A stretch of DNA of 64,000 nt from the NCBI GenBank assembly GCA_046293395.1, contig JBKBOU010000003.1, positions 124,001 through 188,000 on the forward strand, read 5' to 3'. The translations under genes and the position numbers were made by a program. Below, in pieces: positions 25,837-35,503 of the stretch; the first letter of the stretch is position 1; every line of letters starts with the position of its first letter. This DNA is from CAYNRA01 sp046293395. GTDB lineage: Bacteria > Bacteroidota > Bacteroidia > Cytophagales > Spirosomataceae. The notes under the pieces were generated by a model, which worked only from the letters and a program-made list of their open reading frames with translations, was not told the DNA's origin and made no database searches.

Positions 25837-25922
25837 AAACAAGCGGAAAGCGCCGTTTTATTCTTCAAATACGACGTATTATAACAAATTGATAGTAAAT
25901 ACCTTATTATTAATTTATATAC

Positions 25923-25954
25923 TTGACAACCCCTATTCGTATTTCGTACATTTG
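25923..25954 (+). promoter_or_regulatory. Bacteroidota-type promoter for queA
   Basis: TTG at 25923-25925, a 21-bp spacer and TACATTTG at 25947-25954. The inferred start is about 13 bp before the ATG. Confidence 0.7.
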
Positions 25955-25973
25955 TGAAATTAAATTCGTTTAA

Positions 25974-27026
25974 ATGAAGCTATCAGCCTTTAAATTTGAT
26001 CTTCCGCAAAGCCTAATCGCAATGCACCCAAGTCCTGAACGTGATGAAAACCGGATGATGGTTGTCAACAGAGCCACAGGTGAAATTGAACATAAAATGT
26101 TTCGCGACATCGTTTCCTATTTTGGTGAAGGGGACGTCATGGTGATGAATAACACAAAAGTATTTCCAGCTCGTTTGTACGGTTCCAAAGAAAAAACAGG
26201 AGCTAAAATTGAAGTTTTTCTATTGAGAGAATTGAATAGAGACATGCGTCTTTGGGATGTCTTGGTCGATCCTGCCCGTAAAATCAGAGTGGGAAACAAA
26301 TTATATTTTGGAGATAGTGATTTAGTAGCTGAAGTTATTGACAATACTACTTCTCGCGGCCGTACGATTCGGTTTTTATTCGATGGAAACCACGAGCAGA
26401 TGATGCAAACCATTTACGAACTTGGCGAAACACCACTCCCAACTGACATCATCACACGGGAGGTAAATGAGCTTGATAGAGAGCGTTTTCAAACTATTTT
26501 TGCCGAACACGAAGGCGCAGTTGCAGCTCCGACGGCAGGTATGCACTTTACCAAAAATATCGTTCGGAGAATGGAAATCAACGGTTCTACTTTTGCACCC
26601 GTTACTCTACACATTGGCATCGGTACTTTCAGACAAGTTGATGTAGAAGATTTGACGAAACACAAAACTGATTCTGAGAATTATTTCATTCAACAAAATA
26701 CGTGCGACATCGTAAACAAGGCACTTGATGGTGGAAAACGTGTTTGTTCTATTGGAACAACTGCACTAAAAGCCTTGGAATCTTCCGTTTCTGCAAATGC
26801 CCGTTTGAAACCTGTCGATAATGCCTGGACGGACAAATTCATCTTCCCTCCGCACGATTTTAAAATCGCCAATGCACTTCTTTCAAACTTTCATTTACCC
26901 GAGTCTATCTTACTTATGACGAAAACGGCTTTCGGAGGGTACGACCTTGTGATGAAGGCGTATGAAGTTGCTATCAAAGAAAAATACAAGTTTTTCACGT
27001 ATGGTGATGCCATGCTGATTATCTAA
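25974..27026 (+). CDS. queA: S-adenosylmethionine:tRNA ribosyltransferase-isomerase
   Basis: 350 residues. It transfers and rearranges the ribosyl part of SAM onto 7-aminomethyl-deazaguanine in tRNA to give epoxyqueuosine. Family segments: MKLSAFKFDLPQSLIAMHPSPERDENRMMV at the start, GDVMVMNNTKVFPARL, EGAVAAPTAGMHFT, HIGIGTFRQV and LSNFHLPESILLMTKTAFGG. Full length. It has its own promoter and a strong terminator. Confidence 0.97.
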   Translation: MKLSAFKFDLPQSLIAMHPSPERDENRMMVVNRATGEIEHKMFRDIVSYFGEGDVMVMNNTKVFPARLYGSKEKTGAKIEVFLLRELNRDMRLWDVLVDPARKIRVGNKLYFGDSDLVAEVIDNTTSRGRTIRFLFDGNHEQMMQTIYELGETPLPTDIITREVNELDRERFQTIFAEHEGAVAAPTAGMHFTKNIVRRMEINGSTFAPVTLHIGIGTFRQVDVEDLTKHKTDSENYFIQQNTCDIVNKALDGGKRVCSIGTTALKALESSVSANARLKPVDNAWTDKFIFPPHDFKIANALLSNFHLPESILLMTKTAFGGYDLVMKAYEVAIKEKYKFFTYGDAMLII

Positions 27027-27030
27027 CCAA

Positions 27031-27061
27031 CGAGCCTACTTGCATACAAGTAGGCTTTTTT
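27031..27061 (+). terminator. Intrinsic terminator after queA, abutting ispD
   Basis: A perfect 10-bp stem, AGCCTACTTG (27033-27042) with CAAGTAGGCT (27047-27056), a CATA loop and a T-run to 27061, 11 bp before the ispD ATG. Confidence 0.92.
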
Positions 27062-27072
27062 CATACCAATTT

Positions 27073-27765
27073 ATGAAACATTATACTATTCTCGTTGCTG
27101 GCGGCAGCGGGAGTCGCATGCAGTCTGATATCCCCAAACAATTTATTGTATTGAAGGGCATTCCCATTCTTTTGCACACCATTCATAAGTTCATCAAAAT
27201 AGAAGACAACAGCATTATCCTTGTTCTTCCCAAAGAACAAATCAGCTATTGGAATGAATTAACTACTACTTTCCCAAAGGAAATACAACTAGAATTAACG
27301 CAAAAAGTAACGATTGTCGAAGGTGGAGCAACGCGTTTTCAGTCTGTTAGAAACGGTCTAAACTCCATCCAAGATGCAACGACCGACTCCCTTGTACTTG
27401 TACATGATGGCGTAAGGCCCTTATTATCAATCAATTTGATTCATCGTGTTCTCGAAGAGGCGAAAACCACCAAAGCTGCAGCAGTTGCTGTTCCGTTAAA
27501 AGACACGCCGAGACTTGTAAAAAAAGACGGAACAAACCAGGCTATTCCACGAGAGACGATTCAGTTGATGCAAACACCGCAAGTTTTTCATTATGAATTG
27601 ATGAAACAAGCTTTTTTACAAGAGGAACACGCCGCATTTACAGACTGTGCGAGCGTAGTTGAAGCCTGGGGGCATCCTATCTCCCTTGTTTTAGGAGAAT
27701 ATACCAATCTAAAAATAACGACTCCAGAAGATTTGATACTGGCTGCTTCTTTCCTGAGTAATTGA
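27073..27765 (+). CDS. ispD: 2-C-methyl-D-erythritol 4-phosphate cytidylyltransferase
   Basis: 230 residues from the ATG at 27073 (MKHYTILVAGGSGSRM). The longer frame from 27040 would start inside the terminator hairpin. IspD activates MEP with CTP in the isoprenoid (non-mevalonate) pathway. The nucleotide-binding loop AGGSGSRMQSDIPKQFI, VHDGVRPLLS, and the C-terminal TDCASVVEAWG and NLKITTPEDL segments are all typical. The isoprenoids feed, among others, the carotenoid pathway of crtY. No promoter is visible between the queA terminator and this start. Confidence 0.96.
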   Translation: MKHYTILVAGGSGSRMQSDIPKQFIVLKGIPILLHTIHKFIKIEDNSIILVLPKEQISYWNELTTTFPKEIQLELTQKVTIVEGGATRFQSVRNGLNSIQDATTDSLVLVHDGVRPLLSINLIHRVLEEAKTTKAAAVAVPLKDTPRLVKKDGTNQAIPRETIQLMQTPQVFHYELMKQAFLQEEHAAFTDCASVVEAWGHPISLVLGEYTNLKITTPEDLILAASFLSN

Positions 27766-27789
27766 CTCGATTAAAGACAAAAGTATTCG

Positions 27790-27820
27790 TTGAAAAAAAG
27801 CACATTTTAGCGTATTTTTG
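27790..27820 (+). promoter_or_regulatory. Bacteroidota-type promoter for the meaB operon
   Basis: TTG at 27790-27792, a 20-bp spacer and TATTTTTG at 27813-27820, placing the start about 20 bp before the meaB ATG. Confidence 0.72.
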
Positions 27821-27846
27821 TTAAATTCAATCAATTCACTTTCCCC

Positions 27847-28842
27847 ATGGCTCTTCACCGATTGGCAGCCAACCAATACATTGATGGCATTTTAGCAGGC
27901 AACCGAGTGATTCTCAGCCGAGCTATTACCCTGGTAGAGAGCCTTTTACCAAGCGACCGCACGTTGGCTTCAGAAGTTGTACAAAAGCTTCTTCCATATA
28001 GTGGCAAGTCTGTACGCATCGGTATTACTGGCGTTCCTGGCGTGGGGAAGAGTACATTTATTGAGAATTTTGGACAATATTTAACGCAAAAAGGGCACAA
28101 AGTGGCGGTTCTCGCCATTGACCCAACCAGTCAACGAACCAAAGGCAGTATTATGGGTGATAAAACCCGAATGGAAATGCTATCACATGACCCAAACGCC
28201 TTTGTCCGCCCTTCGCCATCCGGTCAAACGTTGGGAGGGGTTGCTCAAAAAACCCGCGAATCCATGCTATTATGCGAAGCTGCTGGATACGATATTATTT
28301 TGGTAGAAACGGTTGGAGTGGGGCAATCGGAGACGGCTGTCCGTGATATGGTTGATTTTTTCTTGCTTTTACTGCTCGCTGGCGCAGGCGACGAGTTGCA
28401 AGGGATAAAAAAAGGGATAATGGAAATGGCGGATGCGCTAGTTGTTCATAAAGCAGACGGTGACAACATCACAAAGGCGAAATTGGCACGTTTGGATTAC
28501 CAAAACGCCCTTCATCTCTTTCCTCCTCAACAAAACCAGTGGTTTCCGCCTGTACTACTTTGCTCTTCACTCCAAAAAACTGGACATGCGGAAATTTGGG
28601 AAACTATCTTGACCTACCAAAAACAAACACAAGAAAATGGTTTTTGGGAAGATAACCGCCAAAGACAAAAATTGGAATGGATGAAAACCTACCTGCATGA
28701 CTATCTCATTCAGCAGTTTATGCAAAAAGAAGGCAGAGTCCAACAAATTAAAGTTTTAGAAAAACAAGTTCTTGCAGACCAGCTTACCCCCATTCAGGCT
28801 GTTCACAAGCTACTAGATACACCAACATCATCTATTTTATAA
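27847..28842 (+). CDS. meaB: MeaB-type GTPase, chaperone of methylmalonyl-CoA mutase
   Basis: 331 residues of the MeaB/ArgK G3E GTPase family. P-loop GVPGVGKS at residues 62-69, then IDPTSQRTKGSIMGDKTRM, and the ETVGVGQSE switch. MeaB protects and reloads adenosylcobalamin in methylmalonyl-CoA mutase. The mutase subunits are not in this window. It is followed after 15 bp by an RND/MMPL transporter gene, with which it probably forms an operon. Confidence 0.95.
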   Translation: MALHRLAANQYIDGILAGNRVILSRAITLVESLLPSDRTLASEVVQKLLPYSGKSVRIGITGVPGVGKSTFIENFGQYLTQKGHKVAVLAIDPTSQRTKGSIMGDKTRMEMLSHDPNAFVRPSPSGQTLGGVAQKTRESMLLCEAAGYDIILVETVGVGQSETAVRDMVDFFLLLLLAGAGDELQGIKKGIMEMADALVVHKADGDNITKAKLARLDYQNALHLFPPQQNQWFPPVLLCSSLQKTGHAEIWETILTYQKQTQENGFWEDNRQRQKLEWMKTYLHDYLIQQFMQKEGRVQQIKVLEKQVLADQLTPIQAVHKLLDTPTSSIL

Positions 28843-28857
28843 TTAAACGACAAGCGA

Positions 28858-31212
28858 ATGTTCTGGAATAAGATTTCCTCTTTCATCCTTTCAAACAAAA
28901 TTATCCTCATCGGTTTTATCGTTCTGAGTACTGCTTGGATGGGCTCTAAGGCCATTCAATTGGAACTTTCCTACGAACTTGCCAAAATTTTACCTCAGAG
29001 TGACCCTAGTTTTCAGCTCTATGAGAAGTTCAAAAAAACATACGGAGAAGACGGAAACGTCATGGTCATTGCTGTAGATGACCCGAATATGTATAAATTA
29101 GAGAACTACCAAAATTGGTATAACCTCGCGCAAGACATCAAAAAAGTGGAAGGAATTAAAAATATTGCTGCCAATACAACTATTTTTGACGTCGTTCGGA
29201 ACGATGAAAAAAAGAAATTTGATTTCAAACCGCTCGCTCCGACACAACCAACAACCCAAGCTGAGGTAGATAGTATCCAAAAAAACATCCTTCGTTTGCC
29301 TTTTTACAAAGGATTCATTTACAGCGAAGAAGGAAACGCTCACTTGATGGCAATTACCTTTGACCAAGCACAGCTAAACAGCAAAGGAAGAATTACGACA
29401 ACCCGCGAAATACAACGCATTGCCGATGCTTTTGGAGAAAAATCAGGCTTGGAGGTTCATTATTCAGGCATGCCTTTTATTCGTACGAACTTCATGTCCA
29501 AAGTCAGTACAGAATTAGCCCTTTTCATGGGATTGGCTTTTCTGGTAACCACACTCATTCTTTATCTGTTTTTCCGTTCCGTACGAATCGTATTTTTCGC
29601 TGTCTTGATTGTGGCAATTTCAGTCGTTTGGTCTGTCGGTTTTATCCAGATGTTTGGGTATAAAATTACCATTTTGACAGGGCTTATTCCACCTTTGATT
29701 ATTGTCATTGGTATTCCTAACTCCATTTTTCTAATCAACCGCTACCAAGAAGAATACTTACAGGTAAGAAATCAAAAGACAGCATTGGCTACAACCATTG
29801 AAAAAGTTGGAAAGTCAACATTTATTGCGAATTTGACCACTTTCATTGGATTCTTTGTTTTTTATTTTACGGGGAGCAGCCTCCTTATGGAGTTCGGACT
29901 TGTGGCATCAATTTGTGTCATGAGTACATGGGCACTTTCGCTGATATTAATCCCTAGTATTTTTGCATTTTTAGCACCACCTAGCCAGAAACACGTCAAA
30001 CATTTGGAAAATAAACGTGTATCTGCCGTTTTAGAGTCTGTAATAAAAATTGTACATGGCCACAGAACCAAGCTCTATTGGAGTATTTCTGCTCTTTTGG
30101 TTGTGTCTGTCATCGGAATTTCACAGATAGATGCAGTAGGTTATGTCGTGGATGATTTACCAGAAGACGACCCTATATTTAGAGATTTGAAGTTCATTGA
30201 AAAGCACTTTAAAGGAATTGTACCCTTCGAGGTTTCTATTGATACCAAAACACCGAATGGTGTTTTAGACCCACAAATTTTAGCAAAAATAAAGGCTGTT
30301 CAGAACCAATTTGCTCAATATCCAGAATTTACCTCTCCCATTTCTGTCGTCGAAGGAATCAAATTTATTTACCAGGGTTTCCGAGGTGGAGACCCCAAAT
30401 ATTATGCCTTACCAGGCGCACTTGAATTGCAAAAATTAGGTGAATATGCAGGAATGGCAGAAGGTGGCTCCAATCAACTTGCCTCTTTCATGGATTCTAC
30501 GCGTAGCCAAACGCGCGTGAGTTTTCAAGTCGGGGATATTGGTTCAAAACGCCTTGGAATATTGGCAGACGACTTACAAGCCAAAATCGACACTATTTTT
30601 AATTTTGATAGAACCACAGAAGAATGGCTTCCCAAAGAAGAACAAATTGATGCGCACGTAACAGGAAATGGGGTTGTGTTTACACGCGGGAACGCCTATT
30701 TATTAGACAATTTGGTTGAAAGTACCTTGCTCGCTATTCTTTTGGTTTCGATTGTCATGGCGACACAATTTTTAAACTTTCGAACCATCTTAATATCTGC
30801 TATTCCAAGCATTATTCCTTTGATTATCACAGCCGGAATCATGGGCTATTTCGGGATTCCACTAAAACCATCGACAACACTTATTTTTTCTATTGCATTT
30901 GGACTTGCCTCTGACGGTACGATTTATTTTTTAACCAAGTACAAAGAAGAAATTAAACAAGGTGCCTCCTTATCAGAAGCTATCACAGCAACCATTCGTC
31001 AAACGGGCATTAGTATGTTTTACACGGCTTTTATCCTCTTTTTTGGCTTTGGTATTTTTGTCGCATCGAGTTTCAAAGGAACCGTATTTTTAGGATTACT
31101 TGTCTCTGTGACCTTACTTATTGGTATGATTTCAAATCTAGTCCTTCTTCCATCCTTTTTACTGACATTGGATAAACGGGAAAAGAAAAAACTAGCAAGA
31201 AAGAATAAGTAA
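28858..31212 (+). CDS. RND-superfamily (MMPL/Patched-like) transporter
   Basis: 784 residues. The protein shows the two-fold RND layout: a first transmembrane helix (about 13-32), a large periplasmic domain, five membrane helices (about 215-385), then a repeat (helix about 400-420, domain, helices about 620-775). TTLILYLFFRSVRIVFFAV and the matching LLAILLVSIVMATQFLNFRTILISA are the paired helix-2 regions; GLASDGTIYFLTKYKEE carries the charged residue often found in the proton path. Such exporters move lipids or hydrophobic compounds; the cargo cannot be read. The terminal KREKKKLARKNK is a basic cytoplasmic tail. Confidence 0.9.
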   Translation: MFWNKISSFILSNKIILIGFIVLSTAWMGSKAIQLELSYELAKILPQSDPSFQLYEKFKKTYGEDGNVMVIAVDDPNMYKLENYQNWYNLAQDIKKVEGIKNIAANTTIFDVVRNDEKKKFDFKPLAPTQPTTQAEVDSIQKNILRLPFYKGFIYSEEGNAHLMAITFDQAQLNSKGRITTTREIQRIADAFGEKSGLEVHYSGMPFIRTNFMSKVSTELALFMGLAFLVTTLILYLFFRSVRIVFFAVLIVAISVVWSVGFIQMFGYKITILTGLIPPLIIVIGIPNSIFLINRYQEEYLQVRNQKTALATTIEKVGKSTFIANLTTFIGFFVFYFTGSSLLMEFGLVASICVMSTWALSLILIPSIFAFLAPPSQKHVKHLENKRVSAVLESVIKIVHGHRTKLYWSISALLVVSVIGISQIDAVGYVVDDLPEDDPIFRDLKFIEKHFKGIVPFEVSIDTKTPNGVLDPQILAKIKAVQNQFAQYPEFTSPISVVEGIKFIYQGFRGGDPKYYALPGALELQKLGEYAGMAEGGSNQLASFMDSTRSQTRVSFQVGDIGSKRLGILADDLQAKIDTIFNFDRTTEEWLPKEEQIDAHVTGNGVVFTRGNAYLLDNLVESTLLAILLVSIVMATQFLNFRTILISAIPSIIPLIITAGIMGYFGIPLKPSTTLIFSIAFGLASDGTIYFLTKYKEEIKQGASLSEAITATIRQTGISMFYTAFILFFGFGIFVASSFKGTVFLGLLVSVTLLIGMISNLVLLPSFLLTLDKREKKKLARKNK

Positions 31213-31234
31213 TTCATAATCAATGAATTGAAAC

Positions 31235-31274
31235 AAAAGCGTCATTTTCTCTGGTGAGGGAGAATGACGCTTTT
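31235..31274 (+). terminator. Intrinsic terminator after the RND transporter gene
   Basis: A stem of about 16 bp (31235-31251 with 31259-31274) with a small loop. Both arms carry A/T ends, so it could act in both directions. Confidence 0.85.
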
Positions 31275-31329
31275 CTGTTCTCCATCCGATACATGTAACT
31301 TATGAGCAAAGTCTGGAGTACGTCACAGC

Positions 31330-31360
31330 TTGTAAAAACAAGCGAATCCACGTAACTTTG
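31330..31360 (+). promoter_or_regulatory. Bacteroidota-type promoter for the glycosyltransferase gene
   Basis: TTG at 31330-31332, a 20-bp spacer and TAACTTTG at 31353-31360. The -33 lies inside a small hairpin (GCTTGT 31328-31333 with ACAAGC 31338-31343). The leader is about 58 nt. Confidence 0.7.
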
Positions 31361-31424
31361 AACTTATTCATTCATTTGTAACTGAGTGTACAAAGCACTC
31401 TTCCATTAAAGAAATCTCCTCCAC

Positions 31425-32624
31425 ATGCGGATTATCATCTGTGATATTTATGTTCGATTAATCGGTCACAATCTAGGTCATATTCAAAACATACTTCAAT
31501 TTTTAGAGAAACAACCAACTTCTGAAAACGAGTACATTTTCTTGCTAAATCCGGAGGCAAAAACAATCCCGTCTGTCACAACATCTGCTAAAAACATACA
31601 AATTATTTTTTTTGAAGACCAAGAATTTGACGTCTTTTATTCGGGAAAAAGTCTTGTCAAATCAACACAAATTCTTTGGAAACATATCACAAGATATGCA
31701 ATGGACTTACGTGCAGACCGTGTCATTATGATGATGATTGATATGTTTCAACATACCGTTGGAATGGGAAGTTTCCCCTGCCAAATCCATGGACTTTTAT
31801 TTAATCCTTACGTCCGAATCACTCCACAAGATGACTCTTTTTCCGCTAAATGGAAGGCAAATCTCACCAAATATAGAAAATTCTTAACTACTTGGTGGAT
31901 GTGTAGAAACCCGAATTTGACCAAAATATTTGTATTTAATGATACTGAAACCGTAGAAAAGATGAACCGTAGTCTCCGGACAAATGTGTTCACTTATTTA
32001 CCAGACCCCGTTTATGATTATCCGACACGGGCAGGTTTGCAAATTCGTGAAAAGTTTGACATTGCTCCACATAAAAAAATAGTATTGGCTTTCGGATTTA
32101 TCGAAGAGCGAAAAAACATTCACAATATCACCAAAGCCATGCAATCTATGCGTGCAGAAGAGGCGACAAATTTTTGCCTATTAATCGTTGGAAAAATCAA
32201 CGAGACATACAAAAATACCGTCATGACTGCCGTTGAATTAGCCAAAAAAACAAGACCTGAACTACAAATTGAGTTAGAAACACGATTCGTAGATGATGAC
32301 GAAATGGAAGCGTTCGTCGGACAAAGCGACATTATTTCTATTGCATACACCAACTTTTTTGGCTCAAGTGGAGTCATCGGCTTGGCTGCACGGCATAATA
32401 AACCAGTACTTTCAACCAAACATGGCGTTATTGGGAATCTCACGCGTGAATACAATCTTGGTTTAACAATAGATGGATTAAACAACCAAGAAATGAAAGA
32501 AGCCATTCTTACATTGGCAGAAAACAAAAACGCTTACCCAAAAAGAGCTACCGACTTTGTTACAAAACACAGCAGTGAAGCGTTTATCAGCGCTTTATTG
32601 GAATTAAATACAACTTTTAAGTAA
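31425..32624 (+). CDS. Glycosyltransferase, GT-B fold (group 1-like)
   Basis: 399 residues, soluble. The N-terminal half begins MRIIICDIYVRLIGHNLGHIQNIL, a GT-B-type opening that probably forms the acceptor domain. The C-terminal half has the donor-domain features of group 1 transferases: KKIVLAFGFIEERKNIHNITKAM and DDDEMEAFVGQSDIISIAYTNFFGSSGVIGLAARHNKPVL, the acidic/glycine loop region that contacts the nucleotide sugar. Substrates are unknown. It faces a large glucosidase-like gene on the other strand, across 56 bp. Confidence 0.85.
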   Translation: MRIIICDIYVRLIGHNLGHIQNILQFLEKQPTSENEYIFLLNPEAKTIPSVTTSAKNIQIIFFEDQEFDVFYSGKSLVKSTQILWKHITRYAMDLRADRVIMMMIDMFQHTVGMGSFPCQIHGLLFNPYVRITPQDDSFSAKWKANLTKYRKFLTTWWMCRNPNLTKIFVFNDTETVEKMNRSLRTNVFTYLPDPVYDYPTRAGLQIREKFDIAPHKKIVLAFGFIEERKNIHNITKAMQSMRAEEATNFCLLIVGKINETYKNTVMTAVELAKKTRPELQIELETRFVDDDEMEAFVGQSDIISIAYTNFFGSSGVIGLAARHNKPVLSTKHGVIGNLTREYNLGLTIDGLNNQEMKEAILTLAENKNAYPKRATDFVTKHSSEAFISALLELNTTFK

Positions 32625-32628
32625 TCGA

Positions 32629-32670
32629 ATAGCCTATTTCTAATTTTATAGGAAACTAAAAATAGGCTAT
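32629..32670. terminator. Hairpin between convergent glycosyltransferase and glucosidase genes
   Basis: An 11-bp stem (32629-32639 with 32660-32670) with a 20-nt loop and no T-run on either side. Its place between convergent genes suggests a terminator or 3'-end stabiliser. Confidence 0.4.
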
Positions 32671-32680
32671 GAAAAAATGG

Positions 32681-35353
32681 TTAATTACTCTCTTTTTGTT
32701 CTTTTTTAAAGGCACTTACTTGTTCAATCAGATCTGCGACTAACCCCGTCCAGCCAGTTTGATGCGAAGCCCCAAGCCCGCCGCCATCATCTCCATGGAA
32801 GTACTCAAAAAATAAATACAAATCTTTGAAATGTTCGTCTTTCTCAAATGTGCCGTTGGTTGCAACCATAGCAGGACGTTCGTTAGCTTGGTTTCGTTTA
32901 AAAATAGAAATCAAGCGTTCTGATAATTGCATAGCAGCCTCTTTAATACTCATAACATTGCCCGAATTGGTTGGGTATTCCACCTCGTAATCATCGCCAT
33001 AATATTGATCAAATTTCAATAATGAATCAATGATTAAGTAATTCAGAGGAAACCAAACAGGCCCTCTCCAGTTGGAATTTCCGCCCATGATAGACAAATC
33101 CGACTCTCCTGGGGTGTAAACAACACTCAAGTTTTCACCGTGTAAATTGAATGTATATGGATTTTCTTTGTGGTATTTGGAAAGAGAACGAATCCCGAAA
33201 TCAGATAAGAACTCCATTTCATCGAACATCCGCCGCAGAACCATCTTCATTCGATGCCCGCGTAGAAGTGCTAATAAGTGGACAGAACCCTTTCCTGGCT
33301 CGTCCCAACGGGAAATCAAAGCAGCTAAATCAGGTCTATTTTTCAAAACCCATTCTACTCTTCGCTTGAAATCCGGCAGTTTTTCGAGGAGTTGCTGGTC
33401 TAATAACTCCACAGCACACAAAGGAATCAAACCTACCAAAGAGCGAATTTTCATGAGTAATGTCTCTCCATGAAACCCAGAAATTTTATCGTAGTAAAAT
33501 TGGTCAAGTTCGTCCCAAAGTCCTATTTTCCCACTTCCTTGAGGCGGATTTATAGCCGCAGCAATGTGCAAAAAATGCTCAAAAAACTTAGAAGCCATAT
33601 CTTGATAAACAGGGCGTTCTAAAGCTATTTCACAGGAAATCCGCAGCATATTTAACGTATAAATGGCCATCCAGCCAGTTGCATCCGCTTGTTGTAAACG
33701 AACACCCGGAATTTGGGCATTTCTGTCAAAAACGCCAATATTATCCAATCCTAAAAATCCACCTCCAAAAAGTCCATTTCCTTCTTCATCTTTCTGGTTG
33801 ACCCACCACGTGAAATTCAACAAGAGCTTATGAAAAATTCGTTCTAAAAAAGCGACATCTCCTACCCCATTATTGAGTTCCTTGTCAATTTCATATACTT
33901 TCCAAGTAGCCCACGCATGTACGGGCGGATTTACGTCAGAGAAATTCCATTCATAAGCCGGAATTTGCCCGTTAGGGTGCATGTAATATTCGCGCAAGAC
34001 CACAGCCAACTGTCTTTTGGCAAAGTCAGGGTCGAGGCGTGCGAGGGTTAATGTGTGAAACGCTAAATCCCAGGCGGCAAACCACGGATATTCCCATTTA
34101 TCAGGCATTGATAAGATATTAGCCATGTATGCGTGCCGCCAAGGTGCATTTCTTTGGAAATTACGCCCCCGAAACTCAAAAGGCATTTTAGGGTCGCCTG
34201 TCATCCATTGGTCAATATTGTAATAGTAGAACTGCTTACACCACATCATTCCGGCAAATGCTTGGCGCTGAATCGTTCGCAATTCTTTGTCTTCTACATT
34301 TGCTTGGACCTCGTCGTAAAATGTATTGGCTTCATGAAGTCTTTCCGCAAACAAAGCGTCAAAATCAGCAAATGGTTGCGTCATTTGTGTCTTGGTTGTG
34401 AACCTAAGTCTGTACGAAACAGATGCACCGCCCGCAATCTCTTGTTGGTACTTCGCAGCTACTTTTGTCCCAATATTATTTGGATTAACGAATTTTTTAT
34501 CTCCTGTTATGATGTAATTATGAATGCCGTCTTTGACAAATGGCGTTTCGTTTTCTTTCCCGAAGACACGTTCCATATTGGTTTCGTTTTCACAGAAAAC
34601 CAGTTCATCGGCACCTTCACAGTATAATTTCATTCGTCCAAAAAGCCGATGAAAAAGCTCCACTTGTGCATTGGCGATGCCATTCATCATGGGTTTTTGC
34701 TCAAAATCTTCGTATCCCCACGACCAGGTATTCCGAAACCAGAGGGTCGGCAGAACAGTCAACGGCGCAGCCTCTTCGCCTCGGTTGTGTACCGTTACTT
34801 TGATTAAGATATCGTTTTCTTCTGCTTTGGCATATTCAATAAAAATATCAAAGTACTTATTTTCGTCGAATATCCCTGTGTCCATTAGTTCAAACTCTGG
34901 GTCTTTTCGCGAGCGGCTTCTGGCCTCTTCCAGCAATTTTGAATACGGGAAAGCAGCTTGAGGATATTTATAAAGCATTTTCATGTAGGAATGCGTTGGT
35001 GTACTATCTAGGTAATAGTACAACTCTTTTACGTCCTCTCCGTGGTTTCCTTCAGAGCCCGTAACGCCAAAAAGTCTCTCTTTGAGGATACCATCTTGGT
35101 GATTCCAGAAGGCAAATGCAAAACAAATATGCTGTTTATTGTCCGAAATACCTCCAATTCCATCTTCTCCCCAGCGGTACGCCCGTGACCTTGCCATGTC
35201 GTGTGGGAGATAGTCCCACGTATTGCTATAGACGCTGTAATCCTCGCGGACAGTTCCCCATTGGCGTTCGGATAAGTAAGGTCCCCATTTTTTCCAACCT
35301 TTGTTGTCTGCTCGTTCAGACAAGCGCAATCTTTCTTTATTTTTTTCAGTCAT
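32681..35353 (-). CDS. GH63/MGH1-like glycoside hydrolase (glucosidase)
   Basis: 890 residues, no signal peptide, so probably cytoplasmic. The N-terminal third (MTEKNKERLRLSERADNKGWKKWGPYLSERQWGTVREDYS, then a beta-rich domain) leads to an (alpha/alpha)6 catalytic barrel with FAAWDLAFHTLTLARLDPDFAKRQL, NGQIPAYEWNFSDVNPPVHAWA, GLFGGGFLGLDNIGVFDRN and NSNWRGPVWFPLNYLI, as in GH63 and MGH1-domain proteins. Family members hydrolyse glucosides such as glucosylglycerate, mannosylglycerate or alpha-1,2-glucobiose units; the substrate here is open. It has a well-matched promoter, and the neighbouring glycosyltransferase faces it. Confidence 0.85.
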   Translation of the reverse strand: MTEKNKERLRLSERADNKGWKKWGPYLSERQWGTVREDYSVYSNTWDYLPHDMARSRAYRWGEDGIGGISDNKQHICFAFAFWNHQDGILKERLFGVTGSEGNHGEDVKELYYYLDSTPTHSYMKMLYKYPQAAFPYSKLLEEARSRSRKDPEFELMDTGIFDENKYFDIFIEYAKAEENDILIKVTVHNRGEEAAPLTVLPTLWFRNTWSWGYEDFEQKPMMNGIANAQVELFHRLFGRMKLYCEGADELVFCENETNMERVFGKENETPFVKDGIHNYIITGDKKFVNPNNIGTKVAAKYQQEIAGGASVSYRLRFTTKTQMTQPFADFDALFAERLHEANTFYDEVQANVEDKELRTIQRQAFAGMMWCKQFYYYNIDQWMTGDPKMPFEFRGRNFQRNAPWRHAYMANILSMPDKWEYPWFAAWDLAFHTLTLARLDPDFAKRQLAVVLREYYMHPNGQIPAYEWNFSDVNPPVHAWATWKVYEIDKELNNGVGDVAFLERIFHKLLLNFTWWVNQKDEEGNGLFGGGFLGLDNIGVFDRNAQIPGVRLQQADATGWMAIYTLNMLRISCEIALERPVYQDMASKFFEHFLHIAAAINPPQGSGKIGLWDELDQFYYDKISGFHGETLLMKIRSLVGLIPLCAVELLDQQLLEKLPDFKRRVEWVLKNRPDLAALISRWDEPGKGSVHLLALLRGHRMKMVLRRMFDEMEFLSDFGIRSLSKYHKENPYTFNLHGENLSVVYTPGESDLSIMGGNSNWRGPVWFPLNYLIIDSLLKFDQYYGDDYEVEYPTNSGNVMSIKEAAMQLSERLISIFKRNQANERPAMVATNGTFEKDEHFKDLYLFFEYFHGDDGGGLGASHQTGWTGLVADLIEQVSAFKKEQKESN

Positions 35354-35438
35354 TTCGTCTTTGGTCTTCTGTTTAGTTCCTACCCAAAAAGATAGGATTC
35401 ATCATAAGTTAAGTATGTTGGTTGCTTTCGCTCGGCAC

Positions 35439-35468
35439 AAAAATAGTATTCTCGTTTAGTTTAGCCAA
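35439..35468 (-). promoter_or_regulatory. Bacteroidota-type promoter for the GH63-like gene
   Basis: On the minus strand: TTG (35466-35468), a 19-bp spacer and TATTTTTG (35439-35446). The leader is about 80 nt. Confidence 0.7.
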
Positions 35469-35503
35469 TGATTAGCACGGATTAATGCATACATAGATGA
35501 ATT

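Noticed and set aside
25837..25922. Possible hairpins after the phzF-like gene (near 25840 and 25869-25879)
   Set aside because: Pairing is short and interrupted, without a T-run; too weak to list as a terminator.
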